From Flagellimonas onchidii (GTDB taxonomy: Bacteria > Bacteroidota > Bacteroidia > Flavobacteriales > Flavobacteriaceae): a DNA stretch of 64,000 nucleotides. Positions within the stretch are counted from its first letter, which is position 1. Each line of letters begins with the position of its first letter. Shown here piece after piece: positions 1-9,500 of the stretch. The stretch spans positions 186,001-250,000 of the forward strand of contig NZ_SRXX01000002.1 in the NCBI RefSeq assembly GCF_004804315.1. Direction: 5' to 3'. The position numbers and the translations under genes are program-made. The notes under the pieces are model-generated. The model did not search any database, was not told where the DNA came from, and worked only from the letters and a program-made list of their open reading frames with translations.

Positions 1-40
1 CGGAATCCAAAGCTAAACTTTGATAAATATTCTCAATAAA

Positions 41-67
41 AAAGAGGCTTTAAAAGCCTCTTTTTTT
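41..67. terminator. bidirectional intrinsic terminator
   Basis: A stem AGAGGCTT/AAGCCTCT with a very short loop is flanked by an A-run on the left and a T-run on the right, so it can work on both strands. It overlaps the stop codon of the small minus-strand gene that follows and could also end a plus-strand gene lying before the window. Confidence 0.8.
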
Positions 68-239
68 ATGCGTTGCGCTTAGCTCGTTTAGCTTCGCGTT
101 TTTCTTTATACATTTCCATCAAATTGCCGAACAACCAGTAAGGCACTACAAAAGTCAATAAAAAAATCAACAACCAGAACCCTATCGTAAGGATGGTCAA
201 AAAAGCTAAAAACCCTAAGTATTGGTCAAAATCGAACAT
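66..239 (-). CDS. small membrane protein, 57 aa, unknown function
   Basis: The product begins MFDFDQYLGF, has one long or two closely packed hydrophobic segments (about residues 8-40) and ends in a strongly basic tail (KEKREAKRAKRNA), as expected for a small inner-membrane protein with a cytoplasmic C-terminus. The frame stays open further upstream, but that extension has no membrane-protein character and would run through the fumC promoter, so the ATG at 239 is chosen. It is transcribed divergently from fumC and ends on a bidirectional terminator. No family recognised. Confidence 0.6.
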   Translation of the reverse strand: MFDFDQYLGFLAFLTILTIGFWLLIFLLTFVVPYWLFGNLMEMYKEKREAKRAKRNA

Positions 240-353
240 TATATTTTCCTTTTGTTGAACAAAGATACCTTCATTTGTCCAAAAAAAACAAATCTGTCTT
301 AAAAAAATGTTTAAATGCTGACATCTTTCATAAGATATAAATCCCCTAACCCC

Positions 354-361
354 TAAATTTG
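354..361 (+). promoter_or_regulatory. candidate -7 box of the fumC promoter
   Basis: TAAATTTG matches the Bacteroidota sigma-A -7 consensus TAnnTTTG and ends 20 nt before the fumC ATG. No convincing -33 TTG element was found at the usual spacing. Confidence 0.45.
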
Positions 362-381
362 CACATCTTAAAGTATACACA

Positions 382-1779
382 ATGAGTTTTAGAATAGAAA
401 AAGACACCATGGGCGAGGTTAAAGTCCCTGCCGACAAATATTGGGGAGCCCAAACTGAACGATCTCGAAATAACTTTAAAATAGGCGCTCCTGCTTCAAT
501 GCCATTGGATGTTGTCTATGGTTTTGCCTATTTAAAAAAGGCAGCGGCTTACACCAATCACGAATTGGGCGTCCTTCCTATAGAAAAAAGAGATTTAATT
601 GCCCAAGTATGTGATGAGATTCTAACAGGTCGGCACGATTCCCAATTTCCTTTGGTCATTTGGCAAACGGGTTCGGGAACCCAAAGTAACATGAATGTCA
701 ACGAAGTGATTGCCAATAGGGCTCATGAAATCGCTGGTAAAAAGATTGGTGAAGACGAGAAGACCATTCAACCCAATGATGATGTGAACAAAAGTCAATC
801 CTCGAACGATACTTTCCCAACGGGAATGCACATCGCCGCCTATAAGAAAATTGTCGAGGTCACAATTCCAGGAGTAAAACAGTTGAGAAATACTTTAGAT
901 AAAAAATCAAAAGAATTTAAAAATGTGGTCAAGATAGGGCGTACCCACTTAATGGATGCCACCCCCCTAACCCTAGGTCAAGAATTCTCAGGGTATGTTT
1001 CGCAATTGGACCATGGACTTAAGGCTTTAAAAAATACTTTACCACATTTAAGCGAGCTAGCTTTAGGAGGAACTGCCGTTGGCACAGGGTTGAACACCCC
1101 TAAAGGTTATGATGTATTGGTTGCAAAATACATTGCAAAGTTCACAAACTTACCTTTTGTTACAGCTGAAAATAAATTTGAAGCGCTAGCAGCACATGAT
1201 GCCATAGTGGAAAGCCATGGTGCATTGAAACAATTGGCCGTCTCATTGAACAAAATTGCCAATGATATTCGTATGATGGCCTCTGGACCTCGTTCTGGTA
1301 TTGGAGAAATCATTATTCCTGCCAACGAGCCTGGAAGTTCCATCATGCCGGGAAAAGTCAACCCAACACAGTGCGAAGCCATGACCATGGTTTGTGCACA
1401 AGTTATAGGTAATGATGTGGCTGTAAGTGTCGGAGGTACGCAAGGGCATTATGAACTGAATGTGTTCAAGCCCATGATGGCTGCCAATATCCTTCAATCT
1501 GCTCAGCTGATTGGAGATGCATGTGTAAGTTTTGATGTTAATTGTGCTGTTGGTATTCAGCCCAATCATGATGTGATCAAAACCTTATTGAACAATTCGC
1601 TAATGCTTGTTACCGCCTTAAATACAAAAATTGGTTACTACAAAGCAGCGGAAATTGCCAATACTGCACATAAAAATGGTACAACTTTAAGAGAAGAAGC
1701 CATAAACTTGGGCTATGTTACTCCTGAGGAATATGACGAATGGGTAAAACCCGAAGACATGGTGGGTAGTTTAAAATAG
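382..1779 (+). CDS. fumC: class II fumarate hydratase
   Basis: 465 aa, the usual length for FumC. It interconverts fumarate and L-malate in the TCA cycle as a cytosolic, iron-free tetramer. The fumarase/aspartase superfamily signature [11 protein letters not shown] is at residues 318-328 and contains the catalytic serine loop. The substrate-binding stretches [12 protein letters not shown] and [16 protein letters not shown] are present; the second has Met where many FumC proteins have Gln. The ATG at 382 sits just after a -7-like box. A strong terminator follows at 1798-1829, so the gene is probably monocistronic. The superfamily also holds aspartase and argininosuccinate lyase, but the [14 protein letters not shown] and GSGTQSNMN segments favour fumarase. 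Confidence 0.96.
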   Translation: MSFRIEKDTMGEVKVPADKYWGAQTERSRNNFKIGAPASMPLDVVYGFAYLKKAAAYTNHELGVLPIEKRDLIAQVCDEILTGRHDSQFPLVIWQTGSGTQSNMNVNEVIANRAHEIAGKKIGEDEKTIQPNDDVNKSQSSNDTFPTGMHIAAYKKIVEVTIPGVKQLRNTLDKKSKEFKNVVKIGRTHLMDATPLTLGQEFSGYVSQLDHGLKALKNTLPHLSELALGGTAVGTGLNTPKGYDVLVAKYIAKFTNLPFVTAENKFEALAAHDAIVESHGALKQLAVSLNKIANDIRMMASGPRSGIGEIIIPANEPGSSIMPGKVNPTQCEAMTMVCAQVIGNDVAVSVGGTQGHYELNVFKPMMAANILQSAQLIGDACVSFDVNCAVGIQPNHDVIKTLLNNSLMLVTALNTKIGYYKAAEIANTAHKNGTTLREEAINLGYVTPEEYDEWVKPEDMVGSLK

Positions 1780-1797
1780 TCTAGAAACCATAAACAA

Positions 1798-1830
1798 AAA
1801 AGCCCGGTGCAATGCAACCGGGCTTTTTTA
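1798..1830. terminator. bidirectional terminator between convergent genes
   Basis: The stem AGCCCGGT/ACCGGGCT (1801-1808 and 1817-1824) has an 8-nt loop, an A-run before it and five T after it. It serves fumC on the plus strand and the coiled-coil gene on the minus strand. Confidence 0.9.
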
Positions 1831-1849
1831 TAAATATGGATAGTGTATG

Positions 1850-2737
1850 CTATTTCAAAGTGAATTTAGAAGTTCCCAACAATTTAAGACCATTGTCGTA
1901 AACGTTTACCATATAATTCCCTTTCTGGAAATCTGCAGCCGGTTTGTTTATATAGTCACAAACATCCAAAGAGCTGTTTTCATAGTAAAAATTAGTTCCC
2001 TTACTATAAGTTATAGAAGCTCCTTCATCTGTAGATTTTGAGAAGCTATCTCCCAATACATTTCCTTGGGGATCCAATACTTCGATAAAGAACTCTCTAT
2101 CGCCTGCTTCAGCGATAACGTTATCAGCAATAGTAAAGCAAACTTTAAATTTATCAGTTGCCTTAGCTCTTGAAGTTGAAACCAATTTACCACTGTTTCT
2201 TTCTCTCACAGCATCAACAGTAAACGTTGAGAGGCTAAGTGCAGAACCTCTTTCAACAGCATCGGCCAATTGAGTATTCTGAACAACCAACGAATCATTA
2301 AATACAGTTTGTGCCTCCAGCTCGGCAAAAGTGCTATCTCTTTCCATGGCCAACAAAGTGTTGGAAGTGGTCAAGGAGTCTACTTGCTTCAATAGTTTCT
2401 CTCTTTCAGCCTTGAGTACACTTACTTGTCTTCTATATCTTGATAGGCTAGCAATGTCGGCTTTCATTGCAGATACAGAGTCAATATATTTTGCGATGTT
2501 ATCTCTTGCTGCCACCAACTCTTCATTGGTTGCATTACTTTCCAAAATTGCCTTGTCGTACTCAGACTTCAAGTTGTTCAAATCTTCCACAACCAAATCT
2601 TTTTCCTGAGTCAAAGCTGCAGTGGTCTTTTTCTTATCTTGGTAAAGGCTAACGGTATAAATAATAGTTCCTAGAAGAACCACCCCAAGCAAGCCAGCAA
2701 TTACCTTTAATCCGTTGTTACTTTTTGTTTCACTCAT
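1850..2737 (-). CDS. membrane-anchored coiled-coil protein, unknown function
   Basis: 295 aa. A short basic N-terminus is followed by one membrane segment (about residues 10-31), a long heptad-rich coiled coil (about 35-165) and a C-terminal beta-rich domain (about 170-295) with phrases such as FFIEVLDPQGNVLG and YMVNVYDNGLKLLG. The topology suggests an inner-membrane anchor with a periplasmic coiled coil carrying a beta-sandwich head. Similar flavobacterial proteins are sometimes labelled chromosome-partitioning proteins because of the coiled coil; no ATPase motif is present, so that label is unsupported here. The gene is convergent with fumC and divergent from the MBL hydrolase. Confidence 0.7.
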   Translation of the reverse strand: MSETKSNNGLKVIAGLLGVVLLGTIIYTVSLYQDKKKTTAALTQEKDLVVEDLNNLKSEYDKAILESNATNEELVAARDNIAKYIDSVSAMKADIASLSRYRRQVSVLKAEREKLLKQVDSLTTSNTLLAMERDSTFAELEAQTVFNDSLVVQNTQLADAVERGSALSLSTFTVDAVRERNSGKLVSTSRAKATDKFKVCFTIADNVIAEAGDREFFIEVLDPQGNVLGDSFSKSTDEGASITYSKGTNFYYENSSLDVCDYINKPAADFQKGNYMVNVYDNGLKLLGTSKFTLK

Positions 2738-2903
2738 AACTTTCTAATTAATTGATTCTTAGTTTAAGTATTTAATCAATCGTGTTTGGTTTATATACGT
2801 TTCGTTTTTTGATTTGGATTTTTTTCAATCAAAAATTGTTAAAGAAATTGATCATAGTCCGACCAAACCATTAATTTTAAAAGAAATAGAGTAACTATTT
2901 GGC

Positions 2904-3659
2904 ATGAAAGAAAAAATTCAATGTTCGTCTTTACTTTTAATTTTGGTTGTATCCATCCACTCATTGATTAGTCAGAACAATAGTCCCAGTACGATAAAAA
3001 TTATTCCCATTGAACATGCTACCGCTATTGTGGAATGGAACAACATCACTATATATGTTGACCCTGTCGGCGGCAAAAAAGCTTTCGAAAATCAAAAACT
3101 ACCAGATTTAATTTTAATTACAGATGTCCATGGAGGCCACTTTAGCTTGGAAACTTTGCAAGAATTGGATACCAAAAAAGCTAAAATAATAATGCCTAGA
3201 GCTGTGGCGGATAAAATCCCCGATGAATTTACACCTCAAATAGATGTTTTGAACAATGGCGATTCCAAAGAACGTTACGATATTAAGGTACAAGCCATCC
3301 CCATGTACAATTTAAGAACCGAAGCCTTAAAGTTTCATACCAAAGGACGAGGCAACGGGTATGTTCTGGATTTAGGTGGAAAACGTCTTTATTTTTCAGG
3401 TGATACTGAGGATATTCCTGAAATGAGAAGTCTTCAAAATATCGACAAAGCCTTTGTTTGTATGAATTTACCCTATACAATGACAGTGGAGAGTGCTGCA
3501 GATGCCGTGTTGGAGTTTCAGCCAAAAGAAGTTTATCCATATCACTATCGCGGAAGGCCAAATGTAAGTGATGTCAACAAGTTTAAAACCCTGGTCAATA
3601 CAGGTAATTCCAATATTAAAGTGGTTCAATTGGATTGGTACCCTGAAGCGGACTACTAA
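2904..3659 (+). CDS. secreted MBL-fold metallo-hydrolase with altered HxHxDH motif
   Basis: 251 aa with an N-terminal hydrophobic signal (about residues 8-23). The metallo-beta-lactamase fold is visible as YVDP, then LITDVHGGH (residues 71-79), YFSGDT and a late HYRGRP histidine. It resembles the UlaG/UPF0173-type MBL branch. The canonical HxHxDH is DVHGGH here: the first His is Asp and the Asp next to the last His is Gly. The codon GGC is clear in the sequence. The remaining metal ligands look intact, so the protein may bind one metal or act on an unusual substrate. A secreted unknown follows 61 nt downstream. Substrate unknown. Confidence 0.75.
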   Translation: MKEKIQCSSLLLILVVSIHSLISQNNSPSTIKIIPIEHATAIVEWNNITIYVDPVGGKKAFENQKLPDLILITDVHGGHFSLETLQELDTKKAKIIMPRAVADKIPDEFTPQIDVLNNGDSKERYDIKVQAIPMYNLRTEALKFHTKGRGNGYVLDLGGKRLYFSGDTEDIPEMRSLQNIDKAFVCMNLPYTMTVESAADAVLEFQPKEVYPYHYRGRPNVSDVNKFKTLVNTGNSNIKVVQLDWYPEADY

Positions 3660-3720
3660 AGGCATAAAATAATAAGGCATTATCTACGTTAAACATAGTG
3701 CTTAACCAAATCAACAAAAA

Positions 3721-4407
3721 ATGTCCCCCAAATCCTATACTTTGTTTGCTTTTGCATTCAGTTTTGCCGTTAACCTGTCTTTTTCCAATCCCTGCGATAA
3801 TCTTTATGCCAAAGTTACTTATGGCTTAAGCCATTCGAAGAAAGCATTGGGCGCAACCAATTTTGAGCATCAGATGTACTATGCCGAGAGAGCCCAAAAA
3901 GCATTGGAGCAATCTAAGGCATATACGGCTGAGTGTGGTTGTGTCAAATCTGAGGATAAAACCCTTGATGTTTTAGAAACCCTTGACAAAGCCATAGAAC
4001 CTGTTGATTGGGATGCCGGAAGATTCTTTAGTAAAAAGGCTTTGGGGCAAATCAATGAATTGATAACTATTTTGGACGAATGCACTCAAGGTAGGCAATC
4101 AACGACGGTTGTCGAGGATAGTGATGACAGTACTTTTGAGCATGAGGCCTATTCAGATGACCAAGAAACCAGTCAAGCCTCTATGGAAGCTGAAATGGTT
4201 AAGGTATTTGACAAACATGCTAAGGACAAACTCAAATCTACAGAAAAAGCTATTGAGCAGTTGATTCTATTTTCAAAGTCCTTCAGCAATACTTCATCAG
4301 GGAACAAAAATGACCCCAATTCCATGGAATACCATCAAGAAGCTTACCTACAGGAAGCCAAAAAACTTTTGGAAGAAGGACTCAAAGCGCTCGAAGAGAA
4401 AAACTAG
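3721..4407 (+). CDS. secreted helical protein, unknown function
   Basis: 228 aa with a signal peptide (about residues 1-22, cleavage near FSNPCDN). The mature part is mostly helical and charged. A first helical block (about 25-118) contains four cysteines (C25, and CGC at about 67-69 among them), then comes an acidic serine-rich linker (about 123-150, EDSDDSTFEHE) and a second helical block rich in Lys and Glu. No enzyme motif is seen. It lies 61 nt after the MBL gene and could share its transcript. No family recognised. Confidence 0.65.
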   Translation: MSPKSYTLFAFAFSFAVNLSFSNPCDNLYAKVTYGLSHSKKALGATNFEHQMYYAERAQKALEQSKAYTAECGCVKSEDKTLDVLETLDKAIEPVDWDAGRFFSKKALGQINELITILDECTQGRQSTTVVEDSDDSTFEHEAYSDDQETSQASMEAEMVKVFDKHAKDKLKSTEKAIEQLILFSKSFSNTSSGNKNDPNSMEYHQEAYLQEAKKLLEEGLKALEEKN

Positions 4408-4632
4408 CCTTTTTCTCAAATGGCCTAATGTCCCGAATTTTCCTCTTAAAAAGAAATAACATCAATTACTCGAGTCTAGTTTGCGTAGGCTACGGTTTTT
4501 ATTCATATTGAACGAATCTACCTTTTAGCTTGTAAGAAATATTATAGAATAATTTAAAAAGTCGTAAAAGTAATTTCATATTTATTATTTTCATTTTAAC
4601 ATTAAAGAAATTACCAATAAAACTGACTACAA

Positions 4633-5184
4633 TTGAGCATTAACAGTAATGCAAACAAAAATGATAGACTAAAAGGCGTTTTTAACGAGTACTATAAGCC
4701 ATTAGTTTCCTATGCCTGTAATTTTATTCCTAGTACCGCTGAATGCCAAGATTTAGTCCAAGATGTGTTTGTAACCCTCTGGGAAAAAGAGCTTATGTTC
4801 CCAGACGACACATCATTAAAGGTGTATTTATATACCTCGGTCAGAAACAAATGCTATAATATTATCAAGCATAAGCGGGTTAAGGACAAGTACGTCCTAG
4901 AAGCCATGAAATCACTTCAGGATGACAACCTTTTCATAAAACAAATTGTAAACGAGGAGGTTGCCAAAGAGCTGCATAATGCAATTGAAAAGTTACCTGA
5001 ACGCAAAAAAGAAATTATTAAACTTAGTCTTATGGGAGTCAAAAATCAAGATATTGCCCTTAGGCTTGGGATTAAACTACAAACCGTTAAGACCCTTAAA
5101 TCACAGACCTACAAAATTTTAAGGGAAAAATTCAAAGACAATGCTATAATAATAAACTTCCTCAACCTCTTATTGCTTTCGTAA
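4633..5184 (+). CDS. FecI-type ECF RNA polymerase sigma factor
   Basis: 183 aa. Region 2 is seen in ECQDLVQDVFVTLWEKE (about residues 37-53) and region 4 in LPERKKEIIKLSLMGVKNQD and LQTVKTLKSQTYKILREKF. This is the Bacteroidota expansion-family ECF type that pairs with FecR-like anti-sigma factors and SusC receptors. The start is TTG at 4633: no in-frame ATG exists until deep inside region 2, and the nearby ATG at 4649 is out of frame. The anti-sigma gene follows about 100 nt downstream and susC/susD after that, so it is expected to drive its own uptake operon when the receptor signals. Confidence 0.9.
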   Translation: MSINSNANKNDRLKGVFNEYYKPLVSYACNFIPSTAECQDLVQDVFVTLWEKELMFPDDTSLKVYLYTSVRNKCYNIIKHKRVKDKYVLEAMKSLQDDNLFIKQIVNEEVAKELHNAIEKLPERKKEIIKLSLMGVKNQDIALRLGIKLQTVKTLKSQTYKILREKFKDNAIIINFLNLLLLS

Positions 5185-5283
5185 TTAATCTCCTAAGAAT
5201 TTAACAAAAATCAAAAAAAATTAACCTTAGGGTAATACCTTTTCAATTTTGGGTTGTTCTATATACAAATAAGGATAACCTCA

Positions 5284-6414
5284 ATGAAAGATATTTTTAA
5301 ACTTCCAAAGCTTCTCATTAAAGAAAAATTAGAGGTTCTTAACGATAATGAGAAACAAAACCTGAAAGAGTTAAGGGAAAAACATCTTTCAAAAACAGAT
5401 GTTGATTATCAAAAGGTCGTGAGCAAAATAGAACACTACGATACTATCAATAAAAGTGAAGGTTGGCACGGAGTTGCTGAAAAGCAACAGTTTGTCAAAC
5501 GTAAAAAAGTCATTCGACTTCGTGTATTAAAATATGCAGCCGCGTTTATAGGTATAGTAGGTTTAAGTACATTCTTTTTATTGACAAAGAATACAGACAA
5601 GATTCCCATGCATAACTCAATCACCCTGCAACAAGGGAACGGGGATGTCAAGATTATTACAACCTCGGAAGAACAAAATATTGTAAACACCAAAGGAGAG
5701 GTGGTCGGAGTACAAAAAGGAGGAAAGTTGCAATACCAAAATAAAAGCAATGTAAAGGAACTGGTCTATAACGAGTTATACGTGCCCTATGGGGAGCGAT
5801 TTGAGCTTGTTCTTTCAGATAATACCAAAATTTACCTTAATGCCGGAACTACTCTTAAATATCCAGTGCAGTTTATTCCAGGTGAAAACCGACAAGTTTA
5901 TTTAAAAGGAGAAGCGTATTTCGATGTTGCCAAAGATTCATTACATCCGTTCAGGGTAAATGCAGAATCTATCGACGTCCAAGTCTTGGGAACCGAGTTC
6001 AATATCTCAGCCTATCCAGAGGATCCCAAAGTAAATACTGTACTCGTCGAGGGAGCTGTTTCGGTAACCCCAGAAGCACAAAAAGACAACTTACAGTCAT
6101 TAGAACCTAACTACAAGGCATCTTGGGACAAGGAAAACCAACTAATTACTACTGAAAAAGTGGAAACTGAGATTTATACGGCTTGGGTAAGTGGCAAACT
6201 TATATTTAAAAACACTCCTTTTTCTGAAATTCAAAGAAGGCTTGAGAGACATTATAATGTTTCCATCACTAATGATAATGAAGCATTAAAATCGGAGCGG
6301 TTTGATGCAACTTTTGATATCGAAACCATAAACCAGGTACTTCTTTCCTTCAAAGAAAATCATCCAGGTTTGAACTATATCATAAACACTCCGAATGACA
6401 TTACAATTTATTAA
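5284..6414 (+). CDS. FecR-family anti-sigma factor
   Basis: 376 aa from the ATG at 5284; a TTG ten codons upstream is possible but gives an unlikely N-terminus. It has a cytoplasmic N-terminal region (about 1-75), one membrane segment (about 82-101, KYAAAFIGIVGLSTFFLL), a periplasmic FecR domain (LYVPYGERFELVLSDNTKIYLNAG onward, followed by RQVYLKGEAYFDVAKD and VLGTEFNISAYPED), and a C-terminal DUF4974 domain (KLIFKNTPFSEIQRRLERHYN). FecR proteins hold or activate the cognate sigma factor and receive the signal from the STN domain of the receptor. Its place between the sigma gene and an STN-bearing SusC fits that role exactly. Confidence 0.9.
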   Translation: MKDIFKLPKLLIKEKLEVLNDNEKQNLKELREKHLSKTDVDYQKVVSKIEHYDTINKSEGWHGVAEKQQFVKRKKVIRLRVLKYAAAFIGIVGLSTFFLLTKNTDKIPMHNSITLQQGNGDVKIITTSEEQNIVNTKGEVVGVQKGGKLQYQNKSNVKELVYNELYVPYGERFELVLSDNTKIYLNAGTTLKYPVQFIPGENRQVYLKGEAYFDVAKDSLHPFRVNAESIDVQVLGTEFNISAYPEDPKVNTVLVEGAVSVTPEAQKDNLQSLEPNYKASWDKENQLITTEKVETEIYTAWVSGKLIFKNTPFSEIQRRLERHYNVSITNDNEALKSERFDATFDIETINQVLLSFKENHPGLNYIINTPNDITIY

Positions 6415-6460
6415 TCCTAAAACCATTTTGCCTATGATATGAAGTAGCCTAAAAACAAAA

Positions 6461-6498
6461 AAATCGGAAAATGCGGCAACATTTCCCGATTTAAAAAT
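6461..6498 (+). terminator. terminator or attenuator between anti-sigma gene and susC
   Basis: Arms AAATCGGAAAATG (6461-6473) and CATTTCCCGATTT (6480-6492) pair over 13 positions with one A-C mismatch around the loop CGGCAA. Only short T tracts follow. It separates the sigma/anti-sigma genes from the transporter genes, either as an end of transcription or as a partial terminator that sets different expression levels. Confidence 0.6.
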
Positions 6499-6533
6499 GA
6501 TTTTAAAAAATAACTAAAAAATCAATCTAAAGT

Positions 6534-9500
6534 ATGAAAAAAATAACCAAGCTAAGGGGAACCTATGCCTATGAATTAAAATTTGGCCTCAAAATGAAAC
6601 TTACCACATTATTTCTGATAGTTTCTTTGTGCTATGTTCACGGCAGTTCTTATTCTCAAAACACCAAGATTACACTAGATTTAAAAAACACTAGTATTGA
6701 AAATGTTCTCAATGAAATTGAATCGCTATCAGAATTCAAGTTTCTGTTTAAAAGAAGAGAAATAGATGTAGATAGAACTGTTTCGATTAAAGTAAGAAAA
6801 CAACGCATTGGCGCGGTTTTGAAAAAAATGTTTTCTGAAGGAAAAATAGATTACAAAGTATTTGATAAACAAATCATTCTTATACCATCGTCGAAAACCA
6901 ATAACATTGCTGCTCCTATAAAAATTGAGCAGCAACAAAATGTTATTACTGGGACTGTTGTTGATGGATCTGGAGCACCGTTACCCGGTGTGAATGTTGT
7001 TGAAAAAGGTACCAGAAATGGAACCTCAACCGATTTTGATGGAAATTATAGTATCACTGTTGGCAGCTCTACTTCTACTCTTGTTTTCTCCTATATCGGT
7101 TTTACCACTAAGGAAATTCCTTTAGAAGGAAAATCAAATATCAGTGTCACCTTAGTTGAGGATGCTGAAATGTTGGGTGAAGTTGTAGTTACCACGGCCC
7201 TTGGTCTTAAAAGACAAAAAAGATCCGTTGGGTATGCCGTACAAAATGTTAAGGCCGCCGATGTTACCTTGGCAGCTCCTGTGGATATTTCCCAGGGTTT
7301 ACAAGGAAAAGTAGCAGGGTTGAACATCAACACTTCCAACGGTATCAGTAATGCTTCATCCCGTATAGTAATACGTGGTAACAACAGTCTTTTTGGAAGA
7401 AACACTCCGTTAATCGTTGTCGACGGTGCAATAGTGGACAATAGCGAATTGGAACAAGGAAATGTTGGCAACAACCAAGATAACTACCGAGACTGGGGTA
7501 ATTATCTCAGCTATTTGGATATGAGTACTGTTGAGGATATTTCCGTATTAAAAGGCCCAAACGCAGCAGCCTTGTATGGTGCAAGGGGTGCCAATGGTGT
7601 TATTCTAATAACTTCAAAAAAAGGTGCGGAAAGAGATGGATTGGGCATCCGATACAATCTAACTACCACAATGTTGGATACCTATAGGTACACCGAAGTA
7701 CAAAATGAATTCGGTGGCGGATTTAGGGCTTCGCTTTTTACCGCAAATCCAGAATTACCCAGAACTGCAAGCGGTCAACCGTTTCCAGCAATTCTTTATC
7801 CTCAAGCATGGAGTGGCAATCCCTACCCCGAAGCAACCGGAATCGATTCTTTTCACGGACCAATTCCAGGCGGATATAACACATGGGACATATACAGTTG
7901 GTTTGGTGCCGGTAGTTCTTGGGGACCGAGATTGGATGGAACCGAAGCACTTTGGTGGGATGGTGAGACAAGACCATATTCACCACAACCCAATAACAGG
8001 GAATATATGTTCCGACAGGGTATGCAAACTTCTCATAATTTGTCATTTTCCTCGGCAAGTGACCTAGGAAGTATCCGAGTAGGATTATTCCACCAAGATA
8101 GCAAGGCCATTGTGGAGAATACAAATTCCAAAAGCACCAACTTTTCTTTGGGATCCCATGTCAACATTTCAAAAGTGTTGAGCGCAGATATCAATGCGGC
8201 TTACAACCAGAATTTTAGATTGAACACTCCAGAAATAGGCAACAATAATTCTTGGACCAAGTTTAATATATATGGAATGTCGAGAGAGTATAGAGGCCTT
8301 GAAAAGGATTTATACTTTGGTGAAGATGATTATGACGGTTATAGAGTGAGATTCCCCGGCTCATACCCTCATGCTGAATACAGTAGGGATTTGTTTTGGG
8401 ATACTTACCAAAATAACGATAGACTGTGGAGGGACGAATTTTTATCCACTTTAAAGCTAAATGCCGAGATAACACCATGGTTAAATGCCTTTATGAGAAC
8501 TTCTGTCGTTATGATCGGAACACGATTCGAACAAACAAACAATACGATCAGACCCGATGGAATCAGTGAAGGAAGGTTCCGAAAGACTGTTTCCAAACAA
8601 AAAACATTCAACACGGATTTCATGGCGACTTTTCACAAGGATAATTTCTTGTTTGACAAGTTCAATGCCAGTCTTACTGTGGGCATAAACTCATACTCAA
8701 ACAATTCCGCAGGAGTTGAAGGAAGAAATGGAAGTACATTCAAAGTACCGAACATTTATTCTTTGTCAAATTATGTAGCCGACAACTTAGGTCATTTTTC
8801 CGATACAACCGACCCAACGACAGGGAGCATTGAAACCAGATATGACGTAAAATCACATGCATATATTGGTTTGCTTAATTTGTCTTACAACGATTATTTG
8901 TTTTTTGAATTGACCGGTAGACAAGATTACACTTCCACCCTACCAAAAGACAACAATTCAACTTTCTATCCGTCTGTAAATACATCATTTGTTTTTACAG
9001 ATGCATTTAATATGGATTCCAACATACTCTCTTATGGTACCATCAGAGGTACATGGGGTAAAAGTGCTAATGCAGCGGAACCATATCAATTGGACAATAC
9101 GTACACAACAAGTACTTTTGGTGGCCTGACAACTATCTCAAGACCCGATAGAATACCACCAAATAACTTGACATTTCAAACTTCAGAATCCAAAGAAATT
9201 GGTACCTCTTTAGGGTTTTTCAACAATCGCCTAAATCTGGATTTCACGTATTATGATATCAAATCAGAAAACCAGATTATGACTTCTGCTATTTCGTTGG
9301 CTTCCGGTGCATCCAAAGTGGTATTTAATTCTGGTGTGCTTACCAATAAAGGTATCGAGTTCATTATTAATGCGGATATCGTACGTAACGATGCATTTTC
9401 ATGGAGCGCGAGCATCAATGGAGCCAAAAACACCAATAAAGTGGTTGCATTGGCTGAAGGCGTTGAAGAACAAGAAATTGCAACTGTATTTGGCAGTCTT

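Noticed and set aside
2806..2835. TTTTTGATT and AATCAAAAA inverted repeat in the divergent region.
   Set aside because: It is AT-rich and weak, with no T-run, and such repeats are expected by chance in this composition.
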